A stretch of 64,000 bases of DNA, taken from the NCBI RefSeq assembly GCF_017939745.1, contig NZ_JAGKQQ010000001.1, positions 620,001 through 684,000 on the forward strand. The letters run 5' to 3'. This stretch comes from Gemmata palustris (GTDB lineage Bacteria > Planctomycetota > Planctomycetia > Gemmatales > Gemmataceae). Below the pieces are notes generated by a model that worked only from the letters and a program-made list of their open reading frames with translations, had not been told where the DNA came from and searched no databases. Below are positions 9,611 through 17,843 of the stretch, in pieces. Made by a program: the position numbers and the translations under genes. The stretch's first letter is position 1; each line of letters opens with the position of its first letter.

Positions 9611-9979
9611 ATGAGTGACATCAGGTTCACGAACACGGGTAACTTGACCGGGGTCGCGATCGGTGATAATGCTCGCGTAATTGCCGGGCAGATCATCGCG
9701 AACGTCCGCCAGTCGGCGGAACAATCTGTGAACGCCGACCTCGTCGAAGCCGTGAAGAAGGCGCTCGACGCCATCGCCGGCGCGAAGATTCCTGAATCCG
9801 ATCAGGTCGAGGCCGCTCAAACTGTTGAGAAGATCCAGAAAGAGGCCGAGAAGACCGAGGCCGACGCCACGCGCCCCGGTCGGCTGACGCGCTGGTTGGC
9901 TTCACTGGCGTCCATCTGTAAGCCGGCCGCCGATGCGATCACCGCGGCCAAAGCGGTAACCATCGCCCTCGGTAGTTGA
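9611..9979 (+). CDS. small partner protein sharing the Roco C-terminal motif
   Basis: A 122-residue protein of no family I recognise. It starts at an ATG behind a clear GGAGG site, 36 bp after the Roco gene. Residues 8-28 (N-T-G-x-L-T-G-x-A-I-G-D-N...V-I-A-G-x-I) align with residues 884-903 of the Roco protein with nine identities and one gap. Residues 40-90 are charged and helical (EAVKKALDAI, VEKIQKEAEKTEAD). Residues 93-122 are hydrophobic or amphipathic with one Cys and could be membrane-active. The layout of a short N-terminal adhesion motif, a helical linker and a hydrophobic helix suggests an effector recruited by the Roco protein through like-with-like motif contact. That role is inference. 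Confidence 0.7.
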   Translation: MSDIRFTNTGNLTGVAIGDNARVIAGQIIANVRQSAEQSVNADLVEAVKKALDAIAGAKIPESDQVEAAQTVEKIQKEAEKTEADATRPGRLTRWLASLASICKPAADAITAAKAVTIALGS

Positions 9980-10129
9980 GCTGCGGCCCGTTCGAGCAGA
10001 ATAACATGGGTGAATTGCTCTCGTAACCCGCACGTTTTGCCGCTACAATAAACACGTGTGCTCGCGGGCGGCTGCCTTACTCGCGAGCGTTTCCCATTTT
10101 CGCCCGCTGTTTTGGAGCACGTTCAGCAT

Positions 10130-10357
10130 ATGCAAAAAGCTAAGGAAGAAGCGATTGAAGTGGAGGGGCGGGTCAAGGCCGCTCTCGCGAATACCACCTT
10201 CCGGGTCGAACTCGACATCGGCGGTGAAGTGATCGCCCACATCGGCGGAAAGATGCGCAAGCACTACATCCGCATCATCCCGGGTGACCGGGTGAAAGTC
10301 GAAATCTCCCCCTACGACCTGACCAAGGGCCGAATCACGTTCCGTATCCGCGGCTGA
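10130..10357 (+). CDS. infA: translation initiation factor IF-1
   Basis: A 75-residue S1/OB-fold protein that binds the A site of the 30S subunit during initiation. Hallmarks include [36 protein letters not shown] and the closing [14 protein letters not shown] chose the ATG at 10130 because it gives the normal family length and has GGAG at 10114-10117; an upstream in-frame start would add a non-conserved leader. A TACAAT sequence at 10044-10049 could be a -10 box, but no well-spaced -35 is evident. A tRNA-like element follows within 8 bp of the stop. Confidence 0.97.
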   Translation: MQKAKEEAIEVEGRVKAALANTTFRVELDIGGEVIAHIGGKMRKHYIRIIPGDRVKVEISPYDLTKGRITFRIRG

Positions 10358-10364
10358 TGAATCG

Positions 10365-10435
10365 GCGGGGGTGGAGTAGCAGACAACTCGTCGGGCTAAT
10401 CCCCCGAAGCCGTGGGTGCGAATCCCATCCCCCGC
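10365..10435 (+). tRNA. degenerate initiator-like tRNA (anticodon position reads AAU)
   Basis: The 71 bases fold as a cloverleaf: a 7-bp acceptor stem (10365-10371 with 10429-10435), a GAG/CTC D-stem, a TCGGG/CCCGA anticodon stem and a GTGGG/CCCAT T-stem. The D-arm to anticodon region closely resembles bacterial initiator tRNA, including three G-C pairs in the anticodon stem. However, the anticodon loop is CTAATCC, giving AAU instead of CAU and a pyrimidine at position 37. The D-loop lacks the G18-G19 pair, and the T-loop reads TGCGAAT rather than TTCGAAT. CCA is not encoded, which is also true of the tRNA-Gly in this window. It is probably a pseudo-tRNA derived from an initiator tRNA gene, or an unusual tRNA-like RNA. 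Confidence 0.45.
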
Positions 10436-10526
10436 GCTGCGCCCGATCCGTTCCAATCTGCTGTTCAGTTTCGGGCGCGTTCGCGGTTTCTTCACGGACT
10501 CACGGCCGACGCGACGATCTCTCATT

Positions 10527-11432
10527 TTACTCCGTGTCCCACACGACCACGCGCCCCAAATCGCCGCCCGCCGCCAAGCGGAAGCCGTCCGGGGCGTAGG
10601 TCACGCAGTACACCACGCCGATGTCCCACTTGTAATTCGCCCGCTCTTTGCCCGTCGCCGTATCCCACAAGCGCACCGTGAAGTCGAAACTTCCCGTCGC
10701 CACGGTCGAACCGTCCGGGCTGAACGCGACCGATAAGACTTGCCCCTTGTGGCCCTTTAACACGGCCCGTTCGCGCTTCGTTTTGAGGTCGTAGATTTTC
10801 GCGTTCCAGTCGCCCGCGACTGCGAGCATGGACCCGTCGGAACTCAGTGCAATGGCCGGGCAGTCGCGCTCTTGCGGGAAGTCGACGGGTCGGGACGTGG
10901 TGATGTCGAAAACGCGAACTTTGCGGTGCCCCGTCGCCCAGGCGACGACCTTGTTCTTCGGGCTGGCGGAAATCGCGCGGACGCCGTTGGGCTCGGAGAA
11001 GTAGGGGAGCAACTTGCGGTCACTCACGGTGTCCCATATTTCAAGGGTGCCGCCGCTCGCTTTGAATCGGTCACCCGTGCCGATTGCAACGGTGCGGTCG
11101 TTCAGGACCGCGAGCGAGGTGACCGGCAGGGACGAGTGGCCGCCGAACTCTTGCCACGCCCCGCCGTCCTGTTTGTAGTTCGCCCACCCGAAGGCGCCGC
11201 CCACGACCAGCCCGGCCCCGTTCGGCTGGAACCCGAGTGCGTGGACCGGGAGTACTTTGGGGCCGCGCTCGAGGAGCGATGAGACGTGCCCGCTCGCGTC
11301 CCGCACGAACACCGAGCCGTCCCGCGCGCCCGTGGCGAGCGTCGAGCCGTCCGGACTGAACGCGATGGCGTACACCACGGACTTGTGAGTCACCGCGGGC
11401 GTCTCGTGCCGGTGGTCCTCGAACAGCAGCAT
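10527..11432 (-). CDS. WD40 repeat protein
   Basis: A 301-residue protein made almost entirely of WD40 blades, with the recurring pattern AFSPDGSTLATG...VRLWD, for example VLSVAFSPDGSTVATGSFDFTVRLWDTATG near the C-terminus. About six to seven blades would close one propeller. No signal peptide or catalytic domain is visible, so a cytoplasmic scaffold role is likely; the partner is unknown. The start ATG at 11432 is divergent from the next plus-strand gene, leaving about 100 bp for two promoters. WD40 proteins are abundant in this lineage. Confidence 0.85.
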   Translation of the reverse strand: MLLFEDHRHETPAVTHKSVVYAIAFSPDGSTLATGARDGSVFVRDASGHVSSLLERGPKVLPVHALGFQPNGAGLVVGGAFGWANYKQDGGAWQEFGGHSSLPVTSLAVLNDRTVAIGTGDRFKASGGTLEIWDTVSDRKLLPYFSEPNGVRAISASPKNKVVAWATGHRKVRVFDITTSRPVDFPQERDCPAIALSSDGSMLAVAGDWNAKIYDLKTKRERAVLKGHKGQVLSVAFSPDGSTVATGSFDFTVRLWDTATGKERANYKWDIGVVYCVTYAPDGFRLAAGGDLGRVVVWDTE

Positions 11433-11534
11433 ATTTCCCGAACCCCGCTACCACGGACCGGAACCGGACTCCCCGCTCTGGGGCGCGGGCCGGTATCCTG
11501 GAATTGTACACCCAAACTCTGCGCGTGCGCCAAT

Positions 11535-11810
11535 ATGGAAATCGAGTGGACCGATACGGACCCGGAGAGCGGGGAGAAGCGCTCGGTGCGGGCGGAGCGA
11601 TTCGCTCGCAAGTGGAGTTTCAAGGTCCGGTTCCGGCGCCGAACCAACTGGGCACCCGCGCCGACTCCGTCGCGGGAGATGTGGGAAACGTTACTCGACG
11701 CACTCGAGCGCCGTTATCCGCGCCGCGAAGGAGTGACGGACGAAGACCTGAAACAGGTTCGCGCCGTGGTCGCGGGGCTGGAACCCGATGAGGGCGAACG
11801 GCCGGTGTAA
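11535..11810 (+). CDS. conserved small protein of unknown function
   Basis: A 91-residue, strongly charged protein that I do not recognise. It begins MEIEWTDTDPESGEKR, has a basic stretch (KVRFRRRTNW) in the middle and an acidic, helical C-terminal half with Trp and Leu at regular spacing. It has no Cys pairs, no membrane segment and no signal peptide. I preferred the ATG at 11535 because the upstream frame is Arg/Pro-rich filler overlapping the divergent WD40 gene. Codon choice matches its neighbours. It probably encodes a real protein, but no function can be given. Confidence 0.6.
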   Translation: MEIEWTDTDPESGEKRSVRAERFARKWSFKVRFRRRTNWAPAPTPSREMWETLLDALERRYPRREGVTDEDLKQVRAVVAGLEPDEGERPV

Positions 11811-11895
11811 GCCGGCCGGTGGGGACGTCTTGGCCGGGACTGGCTCTGTGAGTCGCACACCAAGCGCCCGCCCCGAGCACACGATTTTCGCCCGA

Positions 11896-12060
11896 GTCAC
11901 CAACCGACTTCCACCGCTCGCGGGGCATTGAGTTCTCGGGAAGGTCACCAACCGCTCTTCCACCGAACGCGAGGTGCCAACGCAGCTCGCGGGGGTTGGC
12001 ACTCGCGGTTCGCCACAAGACTCGGGCGAACCGCGAGTGCCAACGAGCGGGTGGTGCCAA
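11896..12060. repeat. palindromic repeat cluster between genes
   Basis: This fills most of a 310-bp gap. A perfect 20-bp inverted repeat (11995-12014 with 12025-12044, 10-base loop) is preceded by a smaller palindrome sharing its arm (11974-11981 with 11995-12002). A direct repeat of about 21 bp (11896-11916 and 11944-11965) lies further left. The main palindrome resembles the one at 29108-29177, including the outer GAGCGGGTGG, so both belong to one dispersed family. Confidence 0.75.
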
Positions 12061-12120
12061 AACCCGTGCCTCACCCACACATTCAACGACTCTTTCACAC
12101 CGGTCGTGCGCCAAAAACAC

Positions 12121-12621
12121 ATGCCGTACACGCCCATTCTCGCGACCCTCGGTTACGTCTTCTCGCCGGACGGTCGGCGGGTGCTCATGATCCACCGCAA
12201 CGCGCGCGCCGAAGACGCGCATTTCGGCAAATACAACGGCTTGGGCGGGAAGCTTGAACCCGGCGAAGACGTGGTCGCGGGCCTGAAGCGAGAGATCCGC
12301 GAAGAGGCCGGGATCGAATGTGACGCGGTCACGTTGGCCGGTACGATCTCCTGGCCCGGGTTCGGGAAGCGCGGGGAAGACTGGTTCGGGTTCATTTTCC
12401 GCATCGAGCGGTTTTCCGGCGTGCCGTTCACTGCGAACGCGGAGGGGGCGCTCGAGTGGGTCGAGGTCGATCACGTTTCGACACTTCCGTTGTGGGACGG
12501 CGACCGGTACTTTTTGCCACTCGTATTCGACCCCACCGCCCCTCAGTTCCACGGGGTCATGCCGTACCGCGACGGGAGGCCGGTGAGCTGGAGTTACAGC
12601 ACGGTCCGCGCCGGTGTATAA
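12121..12621 (+). CDS. Nudix hydrolase (MutT-like)
   Basis: A 166-residue Nudix protein that would hydrolyse a nucleoside diphosphate linked to another moiety, as in 8-oxo-dGTP clean-up. The Nudix box reads G-x5-E-x7-REIREEAGI in residues 41-63 and is complete, including the metal-binding REx2EE. The rest keeps the family pattern (NGLGGKLEPGE, then WFGFIFRIERFSG and LEWVEVD). I placed the start at the ATG at 12121 (MPYTPILATLGYVF); the frame stays open upstream but runs through the palindromic repeat and is not credible protein there. The closest resemblance is to oxidised-purine diphosphatases. The exact substrate is unknown. Confidence 0.85.
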   Translation: MPYTPILATLGYVFSPDGRRVLMIHRNARAEDAHFGKYNGLGGKLEPGEDVVAGLKREIREEAGIECDAVTLAGTISWPGFGKRGEDWFGFIFRIERFSGVPFTANAEGALEWVEVDHVSTLPLWDGDRYFLPLVFDPTAPQFHGVMPYRDGRPVSWSYSTVRAGV

Positions 12622-12786
12622 TTAACCGTTGGCGCCGGGGCGGATATTTTCGCTCGATCCGAAACGAAACCGGTTTACAGCGTCTTCACACCGCCTTCGT
12701 GTGCTACAGTTCCGCTGAATATCAATGCACCTGCATCGTACCGCGTGCAATTTGCTCGCGGGCGATTCCGCCCGACAGGGGATGTG

Positions 12787-13803
12787 GTGTTGTCGACCCT
12801 TCCCAACATCCGTTCGACCACGCCCGGAGCGTTCGCGTTCGCCGTCGGCGCGGAACCCTCTCCCGGCTACCGATTGCGGTGCGTGCGCGGGCGCGGGGGC
12901 TTCGCCGAAGTGTGGGAAGCCGAAGCGCCTTCCGGCCCGCCGGTCGCGCTCAAGTTCATGCCCACCTCGAACACGAGCACCACGGCCCGCGAGCTGCGGT
13001 CGGTGCAGTCGTTCCAGAGCCTCGAGCACCCCTACATCGTCAAGACCTACGACGTCTGGTCGGTGCCCGGGTACCTCGTCGTGAACATGGAACTGGCCGA
13101 GGCGACGCTCCTCGACCTGATGCAGCTCTACCGCGACGACTTGGGTCAGGAGCTCGAACCGGCCACGCTGTGCCTCTATTTGTGGCAGGTGGCCGAAGCA
13201 CTCGACTTCCTGAACGCGCGCCAGCACACACGCGACGGGCGCAAGGTCGGGTTCCAGCACGGCGACGTGAAGCCCAATAACATTCTGCTGTTCGGCGACA
13301 CCGCGAAGCTCACCGACCACGGGCTGGCGACCGCCACGTTCGGCCCGAGCACGCCCTGTTCGCGCCAGGGGACGCGCGAGTACGCGGCCCCGGAAGTGTT
13401 CCTCGGCTCCATCACCGACTGGTCGGACCAGTACAGCCTCGCCATCACGTACTACGCGCTCCGGTGCGGGCGGTTCCCGTTCCCGCCGCCCGTGAAGAAC
13501 GCATCGCGGTCGGCACTGCGGCCGTTCGCGGACCTCAGCGGTGTCACGGAACCGGAACGCGCCCCGTTGCTGAAGGCACTGTCACCGATCCCGCAGGACC
13601 GGTTCCCGAATTGTTGCGAGTTCATGGCGGCGATTTTGAAGGCGCTCAACCTACGCGTCGAATTCGGCGATGAAACCAGTCGCATGAAGGTCGTGACCGG
13701 CGCGATCCGGGGCGGGTCGAGCGTGTTCCGCCGGCCCGCTGGTCCTCCGATCTCACACTCTGGCACGCTCCGCCGCCCGCCCTTCACGAATCCCGGTGCG
13801 TAA
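12787..13803 (+). CDS. serine/threonine protein kinase-like protein
   Basis: A soluble kinase domain of about 338 residues. The glycine loop reads GRGGFAEVWEA, the ATP lysine is in VALKF, the catalytic loop is HGDVKPNNILL (HGD in place of HRD), the DFG position is DHG and the activation segment ends in APE. These changes at HRD and DFG are uncommon but keep the catalytic and metal-binding aspartates, so activity is plausible. No membrane segment or sensor domain follows; the last 50 residues are basic and Pro/Ser-rich. AGGGGA at 12777-12782 favours the GTG at 12787 or the next TTG; an in-frame GTG at 12745 is possible. Confidence 0.85.
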   Translation: MLSTLPNIRSTTPGAFAFAVGAEPSPGYRLRCVRGRGGFAEVWEAEAPSGPPVALKFMPTSNTSTTARELRSVQSFQSLEHPYIVKTYDVWSVPGYLVVNMELAEATLLDLMQLYRDDLGQELEPATLCLYLWQVAEALDFLNARQHTRDGRKVGFQHGDVKPNNILLFGDTAKLTDHGLATATFGPSTPCSRQGTREYAAPEVFLGSITDWSDQYSLAITYYALRCGRFPFPPPVKNASRSALRPFADLSGVTEPERAPLLKALSPIPQDRFPNCCEFMAAILKALNLRVEFGDETSRMKVVTGAIRGGSSVFRRPAGPPISHSGTLRRPPFTNPGA

Positions 13804-13836
13804 AGCTCTTTGATCTTCGTACCGCACTGCAGCCAC

Positions 13837-14094
13837 TTAACTTCCGCCGTAAGCGCCCGTCACCTTCGGTGGCCCCGGTGGGGGCACGGCGCTCGATCCG
13901 GTGGGGACGTTCGCGGGCGGCAGGGTCTCGACCTCGCCCGCGCGCGGCGCCGGGCGCTCGTCGCGGAACGTGTCGCGTGACGGGAGCCGGGAATCGCGGT
14001 CGCTGGTGCAACAGCAGCAGTGCCGGCAGCACCCCGTCGCTTGTGCCAGAACCACCAGTGCGACGAGACCCACCCACCACGCGCGCGACTTCAT
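13837..14094 (-). CDS. small lipoprotein with cysteine cluster
   Basis: An 85-residue predicted lipoprotein: basic start MKSRAWW, a hydrophobic core and a lipobox ending ATGC, followed at once by a Cys/His cluster (CRHCCCC). The remainder is Pro-rich and disordered. The ATG at 14094 has GGGAG about 10 bases upstream. The cysteines next to the lipidation site could bind metal or cross-link, but no family is recognised. It is divergent from the zinc-ribbon protein gene. Confidence 0.6.
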   Translation of the reverse strand: MKSRAWWVGLVALVVLAQATGCCRHCCCCTSDRDSRLPSRDTFRDERPAPRAGEVETLPPANVPTGSSAVPPPGPPKVTGAYGGS

Positions 14095-14254
14095 TTCGTG
14101 TTTCTCCCGAACAGGCCGTGGCGTTAATACCACGCGCGGGAGCACGAACAAGCCGAACCACTTCGCCAATGCGCGATTGCCTCCGTTCCCGATTCACCGG
14201 ATAATGGGTCTGCAAGTCTCCCGTTCTCCGATTCCCGCAGCGGGACCACCGAAC

Positions 14255-16177
14255 ATGGCGATCGAGTTCAACTGCCCGCACTGTCAGTATGCGTACCGGC
14301 TCAAGGACGAGATGGCCGGGAAGTCGGCGAAGTGCAAATCGTGTCGCGCCACGATCCTGATCCCGCAGCCGATGACGGTGCCGGGCGGCGCGCCGCGGTT
14401 GACGGCTGCGGAGATCGCGGAGGCCGAGACTAAAGCGATCGCGGCCCTCGCCGACGAACAGGCCCAGATCGAAAAGGACACGGCCGCGCAGCTCGTCCCA
14501 GTGGAGTGTCAGCACTGCAATCACAAGTGGACCGAACCGCTGGCGCGGGCCGGCAAGAACACCCTCTGCCCGAACCCGGAGTGCCGCCAGCGCGTCAAGA
14601 TCCCCGAACCGAAGAATGATGCTCCCTACGACTGGCGCCACAAGAAGACCAAAGGCCCTGAAGGGGCGGTCCAGAATCAACTGAAGTTGGATAACGTGCA
14701 GGACATGGCGGACACTAAACTTGTGTCTGGTAAGGCCCTGACACAAGCCGGGGCCGACGGCATCGAGTATGAGCCGCGCCCGCTGAAGCAGAAGGTGACG
14801 TTCGCCCTCGTGATTGTGGGGGCTCTGCTCGGAACGACGCTCGGAGTCCGTTCGTGTTACATGGGGCGCGTCGAGAACCGCGAAGACCGGCTAATGCAGG
14901 AGGGGCAGGAGGAGTTCGCCAAATCGACCGGTGCGCTGCCGGCGAACGAGGCGCCGCCCGAAACGCAGTTGTGCTCCGCGCTCCTGTACATTGCCGGCGG
15001 GGAGCACGCCATCCGGCACAAAGAACCGAAAATCAAGGACGCGCTCGAGCAGTTCGCGAAGGCACGCGACGCGATTCGCAAAGCGCCACCGAGTTTGGCC
15101 CGCAACGCGGTGGGTGGCGAATTGGCCGTTGCGCTCCTCATCCTGGGGGGCAGTGAACAGCAAGCGCGCGACCAGATCCGCATCCGCTGGACCCCGGGTA
15201 ACGACCTGAAGACCCGCCCCAACGAACGGCTCTATACCGTGCTCGACGAACTGCGCCAGTCGCTCGAACTGCTCCGGGCGGCCGAGTTCGAGTTCAAGAA
15301 CCACCTCGCCCGTCGGCTCGCGCGCGAACTCGCCAAGCAGGGGCAGGGGTTGCTCGCCGTCGAAATGATCCCGCTCGCGCTCTTTACCGAGAAGGAACAG
15401 GACGAGGGGAAGTCCCTTATCGCGCTGGAGGTGATGCGGACCGACAAGGGGAGCGACCAACCGCGTCGCGTGATGGACGACCTGAAGGGCCGCGGGGCGG
15501 AACTCATGAAGAGCGTCCCGACTCCGGCGTCGGCCCAGACGCTCTTCCTCGCGGTCGATAGCGAGAAGGCCCCGCGCATCATCGCGCCGCCCGCGGGCGA
15601 CCCGGTCTCGGAATCCGGCCGGCTCGCGTATGCGGGCAAGGCGCTGATGGAGAGCCAGCCCGATGCCGCGCTCCAACTGGCGCAGCGGCGCGGGTCGCCG
15701 GAGGGCCAGGTGCGGGCGCTCGTGCTGTGCGCCGACTGGTCCGCCGATCCGGGGGCCGCGCTCGATACGGCCTTCGGGATCGTGTCGGCGAACAAGGGGC
15801 GGCGCGAGATTTCGCCCTACTCCGTGCTCCGGCTCGCGCAGATCGCGGCCGAGAAGAACAAGCACGACCAGGCCAAAGAATTCGCCAACCTCATCACGGA
15901 CGACGGGCTGAAGGCGTGGGCGAAGGGCACCCTGATTCAGGCCCGGGCCGGGGCCGCACCGAAAGACAAGGCCGACGAAGCGTGGGCGGAACTGCCCCCA
16001 GCCGATAAGCCGAAGGACGTGCGCGCCGGGCACGCCTGGGGGCTCCTGTGGGTGGCCCGGCAGAACACGCGGCTGTCCGGCGACCGCAGCGCCGAACTCA
16101 AGGCCGTGACCGGGTGGCCGACGGTCGGCGGTCCGTTCGGCAAGGCCGGCATCGCGCTCGGACTGCAGGACAAATAG
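14255..16177 (+). CDS. zinc-ribbon membrane protein of unknown function
   Basis: A 640-residue protein. Residues 5-35 form an MJ0042-type zinc ribbon (CPHCQYAYRL...CKSC), and a second Cys cluster (CQHCNHKW...CPNPEC) lies near residues 85-110. A single membrane segment (VTFALVIVGALLGTTLGV) sits near residues 185-205. The large remainder is helical and TPR-like in texture, with no catalytic motif visible. The likely topology is a cytoplasmic zinc-binding head and a helical domain across the membrane. It ends one base before the next gene starts, so the two are almost certainly co-transcribed. The ATG at 14255 gives the zinc ribbon directly at the N-terminus. Confidence 0.75.
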   Translation: MAIEFNCPHCQYAYRLKDEMAGKSAKCKSCRATILIPQPMTVPGGAPRLTAAEIAEAETKAIAALADEQAQIEKDTAAQLVPVECQHCNHKWTEPLARAGKNTLCPNPECRQRVKIPEPKNDAPYDWRHKKTKGPEGAVQNQLKLDNVQDMADTKLVSGKALTQAGADGIEYEPRPLKQKVTFALVIVGALLGTTLGVRSCYMGRVENREDRLMQEGQEEFAKSTGALPANEAPPETQLCSALLYIAGGEHAIRHKEPKIKDALEQFAKARDAIRKAPPSLARNAVGGELAVALLILGGSEQQARDQIRIRWTPGNDLKTRPNERLYTVLDELRQSLELLRAAEFEFKNHLARRLARELAKQGQGLLAVEMIPLALFTEKEQDEGKSLIALEVMRTDKGSDQPRRVMDDLKGRGAELMKSVPTPASAQTLFLAVDSEKAPRIIAPPAGDPVSESGRLAYAGKALMESQPDAALQLAQRRGSPEGQVRALVLCADWSADPGAALDTAFGIVSANKGRREISPYSVLRLAQIAAEKNKHDQAKEFANLITDDGLKAWAKGTLIQARAGAAPKDKADEAWAELPPADKPKDVRAGHAWGLLWVARQNTRLSGDRSAELKAVTGWPTVGGPFGKAGIALGLQDK

Positions 16178-16178
16178 C

Positions 16179-17828
16179 GTGTGGCCGTTCGGACTGTTCG
16201 GTTCACTCGCCGCCTGGGAACTGCGCCGGATCGCCCGGCGCGGGCTCGCCACGCGCGTCCGGCTCGTCCTGCTCTACGCGCTCTTCGTCGCGTTCCTCGC
16301 GTTCGCGACGTACTGGTTCCACCACCTCCCCACGCGCGACGTGTTCTTCGGCCGGCCCGGGGTGCTCTCGCCGGCCGAACTCGCGCGGTTCGCCGATTCC
16401 TTCGCGCTGACGCTACTCGAAGTGCAACTCGTGGCGGTCGTCGCCCTCACGCCCGCGCTCGCGGCGTCCGCGGTGTCCGAAGAGAAGTACCGGCAGACGC
16501 TCCCGCTGCTGCTCACCACGCTCCTGACGGACCGCGAGATCGTGTTCGGTAAGGCCGCGGCGCGGATCGTGTTCGTGCTCTCCGCGCTCTTCGCGGGGCT
16601 CCCGGTACTCATGATTACGCAGCTCTTCGGGGGCGTGAGCGTCGGCTTTCTCGCCGCGGCCTACGCGGTCACCACCGGCACCGTCGTGTTGTGTGCGGCG
16701 CTCGGGGTGAGCGCCGCGTGCTACGCGCCGGATTTGCGCTCGGCCGTGCTCCGCGCGTATGCCCGGGTCGCCGTCTTCGTGTGCGGCGCGTTCGTTCCGC
16801 CGCTCGTGCTCGCGAGCCCCTTCGCGGTACTGGTCGTACTCGCGCACGAGCCGCTGACCGATCCCGAGTTCTGCGCGGTGGGGTTCGGGTCCCCGCTCCT
16901 CCAAGTTCTCGTCGGCTGGATTTTTCTCGCGCGTGCGGTCCGCGCGCTGCGCCTGCGCGACGCGACCGCGGGTCCGCCGCCCGTGACCGCGTACCCCGAG
17001 CCGCCCAAGCCCGCCGAGCCGCCGCTGCTCCAACCGGAGGACGAGGTTCCGCCCGACCTCCCGCCGATTGATGCGGCGGACCCGGTGCTGTGGAAGGAGC
17101 GGTGCGTGGGCTGGCGCCCGGAGTGGGCGCTGCCGACGCTCTCGACGGTGCTCGGGACCGGTGCCGGTGCCGGCGCGCTCGTACTGTTCGCGTGGGGCGC
17201 GTGGACGTTCCTCGCGCGCCTGGGGCGGACCTTCGACCCGTCCGAGATCGAGCGCCTCTCTCAACAGCCGGGCGGGTTGGAGACCGGCGGGTGGTTGCTG
17301 ACGATCGCGGGCGTGCTGGCCGCGGGGCGGTACCTGTTGCCGCTCGCCGTGGGGCTGAGCGGGGCGATCGCGGGCGAGCGGTTCCGCGGCACGCTCGACG
17401 TGCTGCTCGCGACCACGCTCGACCGGCGCACGGTGTTGCGCGCGAAGGTGCAGGCGCACGCCGAGCGCGGGACCGCGTTCGCGGCGATCGCGGTGGCCGC
17501 GGTGGGCATGGCGTTCATCGCGGACGCGGGCATTCGCGTGGGGCTGGCGGCCGCGGGGCTGGCCGCGCTCGCGATCGTGTTGGTAATCGCGCTGGGGGCG
17601 TGGCTCACGGTGCGCTGCCCCAGCGACTCGCGCGCGTTCCGGCTGTCGCTCCCGATCACGATGCTCGTCGTGGGGTGGCCGGTGCTCGCGTGGAACCTGT
17701 TGCGCGGGGACGTACCGGTTCCGCCGCAAATGATGTTTTGGGGCTTGTTGAGCGCCGGAGGTGCGTGCGGCGCTGCGAGCGCGGTACTGTGGGCGCACGC
17801 CGCTCACGTGCTGGCGCGCGGGGAGTGA
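16179..17828 (+). CDS. ABC-2-like permease / multi-pass membrane protein
   Basis: A 549-residue integral membrane protein starting at a GTG one base after the preceding stop. It has about 12 hydrophobic segments in two groups separated by a Pro-rich cytoplasmic linker around residues 265-300. The motif SAVSEEKYRQTLPLLLTTLLTDREIVFGK, given here as the key residues EEKYRQTLPLL and TDREIVFGK, and its repeat SGAIAGERFRGTLDVLLAT are typical of ABC-2 type permease subunits. No ATPase lies next to it, so its partner must be encoded elsewhere. The two halves look like internal duplicates of one permease unit. Confidence 0.7.
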   Translation: MWPFGLFGSLAAWELRRIARRGLATRVRLVLLYALFVAFLAFATYWFHHLPTRDVFFGRPGVLSPAELARFADSFALTLLEVQLVAVVALTPALAASAVSEEKYRQTLPLLLTTLLTDREIVFGKAAARIVFVLSALFAGLPVLMITQLFGGVSVGFLAAAYAVTTGTVVLCAALGVSAACYAPDLRSAVLRAYARVAVFVCGAFVPPLVLASPFAVLVVLAHEPLTDPEFCAVGFGSPLLQVLVGWIFLARAVRALRLRDATAGPPPVTAYPEPPKPAEPPLLQPEDEVPPDLPPIDAADPVLWKERCVGWRPEWALPTLSTVLGTGAGAGALVLFAWGAWTFLARLGRTFDPSEIERLSQQPGGLETGGWLLTIAGVLAAGRYLLPLAVGLSGAIAGERFRGTLDVLLATTLDRRTVLRAKVQAHAERGTAFAAIAVAAVGMAFIADAGIRVGLAAAGLAALAIVLVIALGAWLTVRCPSDSRAFRLSLPITMLVVGWPVLAWNLLRGDVPVPPQMMFWGLLSAGGACGAASAVLWAHAAHVLARGE

Positions 17829-17843
17829 CCGCGGGCGCGGGGT

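Noticed and set aside
11974..12120. Upstream extension of the Nudix hydrolase
   Set aside because: The extra residues translate the palindromic repeat; the Nudix fold starts at MPYTPIL.
14891..16252. 453-codon minus-strand frame opposite the zinc-ribbon protein
   Set aside because: Composition is typical of a GC shadow (Arg, Gly, Leu) and has no domain; the plus-strand gene is well supported.
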